This document shows, piece by piece, positions 62,490-64,000 of a DNA stretch of 64,000 nt; the stretch's first letter is position 1, and each line of letters starts with the position of its first letter. The stretch comes from Pantoea sp. IMH (GTDB taxonomy: Bacteria > Pseudomonadota > Gammaproteobacteria > Enterobacterales > Enterobacteriaceae), in assembly GCF_000599885.1 (NCBI RefSeq), contig NZ_JFGT01000002.1, positions 248,001 through 312,000 of the forward strand, read 5' to 3'. The notes under the pieces are model-generated. The model saw nothing but the letters and a program-made list of their open reading frames with translations, did no database searches and was not told the origin of the DNA. The translations under genes were made by a program, and so were the position numbers.

Positions 62490-64000
62490 TTACCCTTCCC
62501 GGCTCTTCCTCACTCTCTCTGCATAAATAGCCAGCGTCTTGCGTAGCGTATCCAGCGTGACCGGTTTCGACAGGCAGTTATCCATTCCCGCTTCCATACA
62601 ACGCTGCTTCTCCTCGGCCAGCGCGTTCGCCGTAACGCCGACCACCGGGAAAGTCAGTCCAAGCTGGCGCAGGCGCTGGGTCAGCCGGTAGCCGTCCATA
62701 TTCGGCATATTGACGTCAGTGAGCACGATATCAATGTCGTTACGGCTGAGGACGTTTAATGCATCCACGCCATCCTGAGCGGTTTTGACCCGATAGCCAA
62801 GTGAACCGAGCTGATCGGAGAGCAGCATACGGTTAATCGGATGGTCGTCCACCACCAGAATCAGGATATCTTCGTTGCTGATAGCCTGCTCGCCAGCCGC
62901 CGGCAGCAGCGGCGAAGCATCCGGCATCGCCACTTCCACCCGATAGATGCGGCCCAGCAGCGCCGGCAGTTCATGCGGTGTGGTGGTGCCATAGACCCAG
63001 CGTCCGGGCGACATTTCCTGCGGACCGTCGTTATGGCTGCCATCAAAGCGGATCATCGCACGCAGCGGGTGATCCGTCTGAAAATCGTAATCGGTGACGA
63101 TAATGTCTTCCGCGCTGCTGCCACTCTCACTCAGGCGTTCAACTTCGATGCCGTGTTCGCGCAGCAGCCTTTCGAGGAACGTCGCCAGCGCCTCGTTACG
63201 CACCTCCAGCCAGCAGCGTTTACCCTGCAGGCCGTCGTGCAGGAGGGGCGTCATCACCTTACTGTTATAGAGCGGAATACGGACGATAAACTGGCTGCCC
63301 ATGCCCGGCTCAGAATCCACCTCAATATCGCCGTCCATCATATTGATCAGTTTTTCGCAGATGGCCAGCCCCAGCCCGGTACCCTGGAAGTTGCGCTGAA
63401 CGCCGGTACCAACCTGAACGAAGGGATCAAACAGACGCGTGATCTCTTTTGCCGGGATACCGACGCCGGTATCACGAACCCGGAAAGCCAGGTAGCCGTC
63501 TTTCACAAACGCCTGCAGGACAATACCGCCGGTATGAGTAAATTTGATGGCGTTATTGAGCAGGTTGGAGATTACCTGCTGAAGACGAAGCGGATCGCCA
63601 TCAAGCGTTACCGGCACGTTGCTGTCGATAAACACCCAAAGCGTAAGCCGTTTTTTTACCACCATCGCCAGGTAATTCGAGGCGATATGGGTAATGATTT
63701 CTCTTGGCGAAAACTCGCGGGGCTCAATGCGCAGCTGTTCGGACTCGATTTTTGAGAAGTCGAGAATGTCGCTGATAATTTTCAGCAGCAGGCTGGAGGA
63801 GTTGTTCATCGCCGTCACCAGTGAATCAACGCCTTTTGGCAGCGCTTTGGTTTGCAGCAGATCGAGGTTGCCGATGATGCCATAGAGCGGCGTACGCAGC
63901 TCGTGGCTGACGGTCGCCAGGAACATCGACTTCGACTGGCTGGCCTGTTCGGCCGCCTGCGCCATTTCCTGAAGCGACTCTTCCATTTTGACGCGGGCTG
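62490..64000 (-). CDS. rcsC: Hybrid sensor kinase RcsC, N-terminal part outside window
   Basis: The last 500 or so residues of RcsC (about 950 in E. coli). The frame runs on past the window edge; the ATG at 63986 (MEESLQEMAQ) is internal. Visible are the dimerisation/phosphoacceptor helix with the His in FLATVSHELRTPLYG, kinase boxes N (LLNNAIKF), G1 (RVRDTGVGIPAKE) and G2 (GTGLGLAI), the ABL linker domain, and a C-terminal receiver with LVVDDHPINR and Asp in VLTDVNMPNMDG. Receives envelope-stress signals through RcsF/IgaA and phosphorylates RcsD. Confidence 0.96.
   Translation of the reverse strand, partial: ARVKMEESLQEMAQAAEQASQSKSMFLATVSHELRTPLYGIIGNLDLLQTKALPKGVDSLVTAMNNSSSLLLKIISDILDFSKIESEQLRIEPREFSPREIITHIASNYLAMVVKKRLTLWVFIDSNVPVTLDGDPLRLQQVISNLLNNAIKFTHTGGIVLQAFVKDGYLAFRVRDTGVGIPAKEITRLFDPFVQVGTGVQRNFQGTGLGLAICEKLINMMDGDIEVDSEPGMGSQFIVRIPLYNSKVMTPLLHDGLQGKRCWLEVRNEALATFLERLLREHGIEVERLSESGSSAEDIIVTDYDFQTDHPLRAMIRFDGSHNDGPQEMSPGRWVYGTTTPHELPALLGRIYRVEVAMPDASPLLPAAGEQAISNEDILILVVDDHPINRMLLSDQLGSLGYRVKTAQDGVDALNVLSRNDIDIVLTDVNMPNMDGYRLTQRLRQLGLTFPVVGVTANALAEEKQRCMEAGMDNCLSKPVTLDTLRKTLAIYAERVRKSREG

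Overview
The window looks like a chromosomal segment of a member of the Enterobacterales, most likely Erwiniaceae (Erwinia/Pantoea type). The backbone gene order, setB-yeiW-yeiP-yeiR-lpxT-mepS-pdeN-yejABEF-yejG-bcr-rsuA-radD-rplY-yejK-yejL-yejM-proL, then yojI-alkB-apbE-ompC-micF and rcsD-rcsB-rcsC, is that of E. coli and its relatives. The family guess is an inference from protein divergence and from the accessory genes, not from a marker gene.

Positions 1-21.2 kb are conserved core: a sugar-efflux MFS protein (5' end cut off by the window), an EF-P paralogue, a zinc GTPase, lipid A phosphotransferase, the murein endopeptidase MepS, a c-di-GMP phosphodiesterase, the Yej peptide ABC importer, Bcr efflux, 16S rRNA pseudouridylation, the RadD helicase, ribosomal protein L25, YejK/YejL/YejM, and a tRNA-Pro(GGG). 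yeiQ, which lies between yeiP and yeiR in E. coli, is absent. A small secreted fimbrial-like protein sits there instead.

Positions 21.2-26.85 kb are an accessory pocket behind the tRNA: a Pro/Thr/Gln/Ala-rich repeat protein built from three tandem-repeat families, preceded by an out-of-frame signal-peptide ORF and by a promoter laid out like a class II FNR promoter; two paralogous small exported proteins flanking it; a hydrophobic peptide coupled to its stop codon; a hexapeptide acyltransferase; an unknown 68-residue protein; and an entD phosphopantetheinyl transferase gene broken by an internal deletion.

Positions 26.88-32.25 kb return to core: yojI, alkB (no ada), apbE, a 40-residue membrane peptide, ompC with its OmpR-type promoter, and the micF antisense RNA gene.

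Positions 32.4-57.2 kb hold a LapA/BapA-type type I secretion locus placed between micF and rcsD. It has an adaptor (HlyD family), an ABC exporter with a C39-like domain lacking cysteine, a TolC-family outer-membrane channel, a 413-residue mini-adhesin, and a giant adhesin of about 6059 residues with about 56 Ig-like modules. The two exported proteins share the same C-terminal tail, so one exporter appears to serve two substrates. Part of the giant array is a higher-order repeat of five modules (about 1.5 kb) present four times.

Positions 57.9-64 kb hold a YbjJ-like MFS transporter and the RcsD-RcsB phosphorelay, convergent with rcsC, which is cut off by the end of the window. Rcs regulates surface structures, so its position beside the adhesin locus is suggestive, but no Rcs site was seen.
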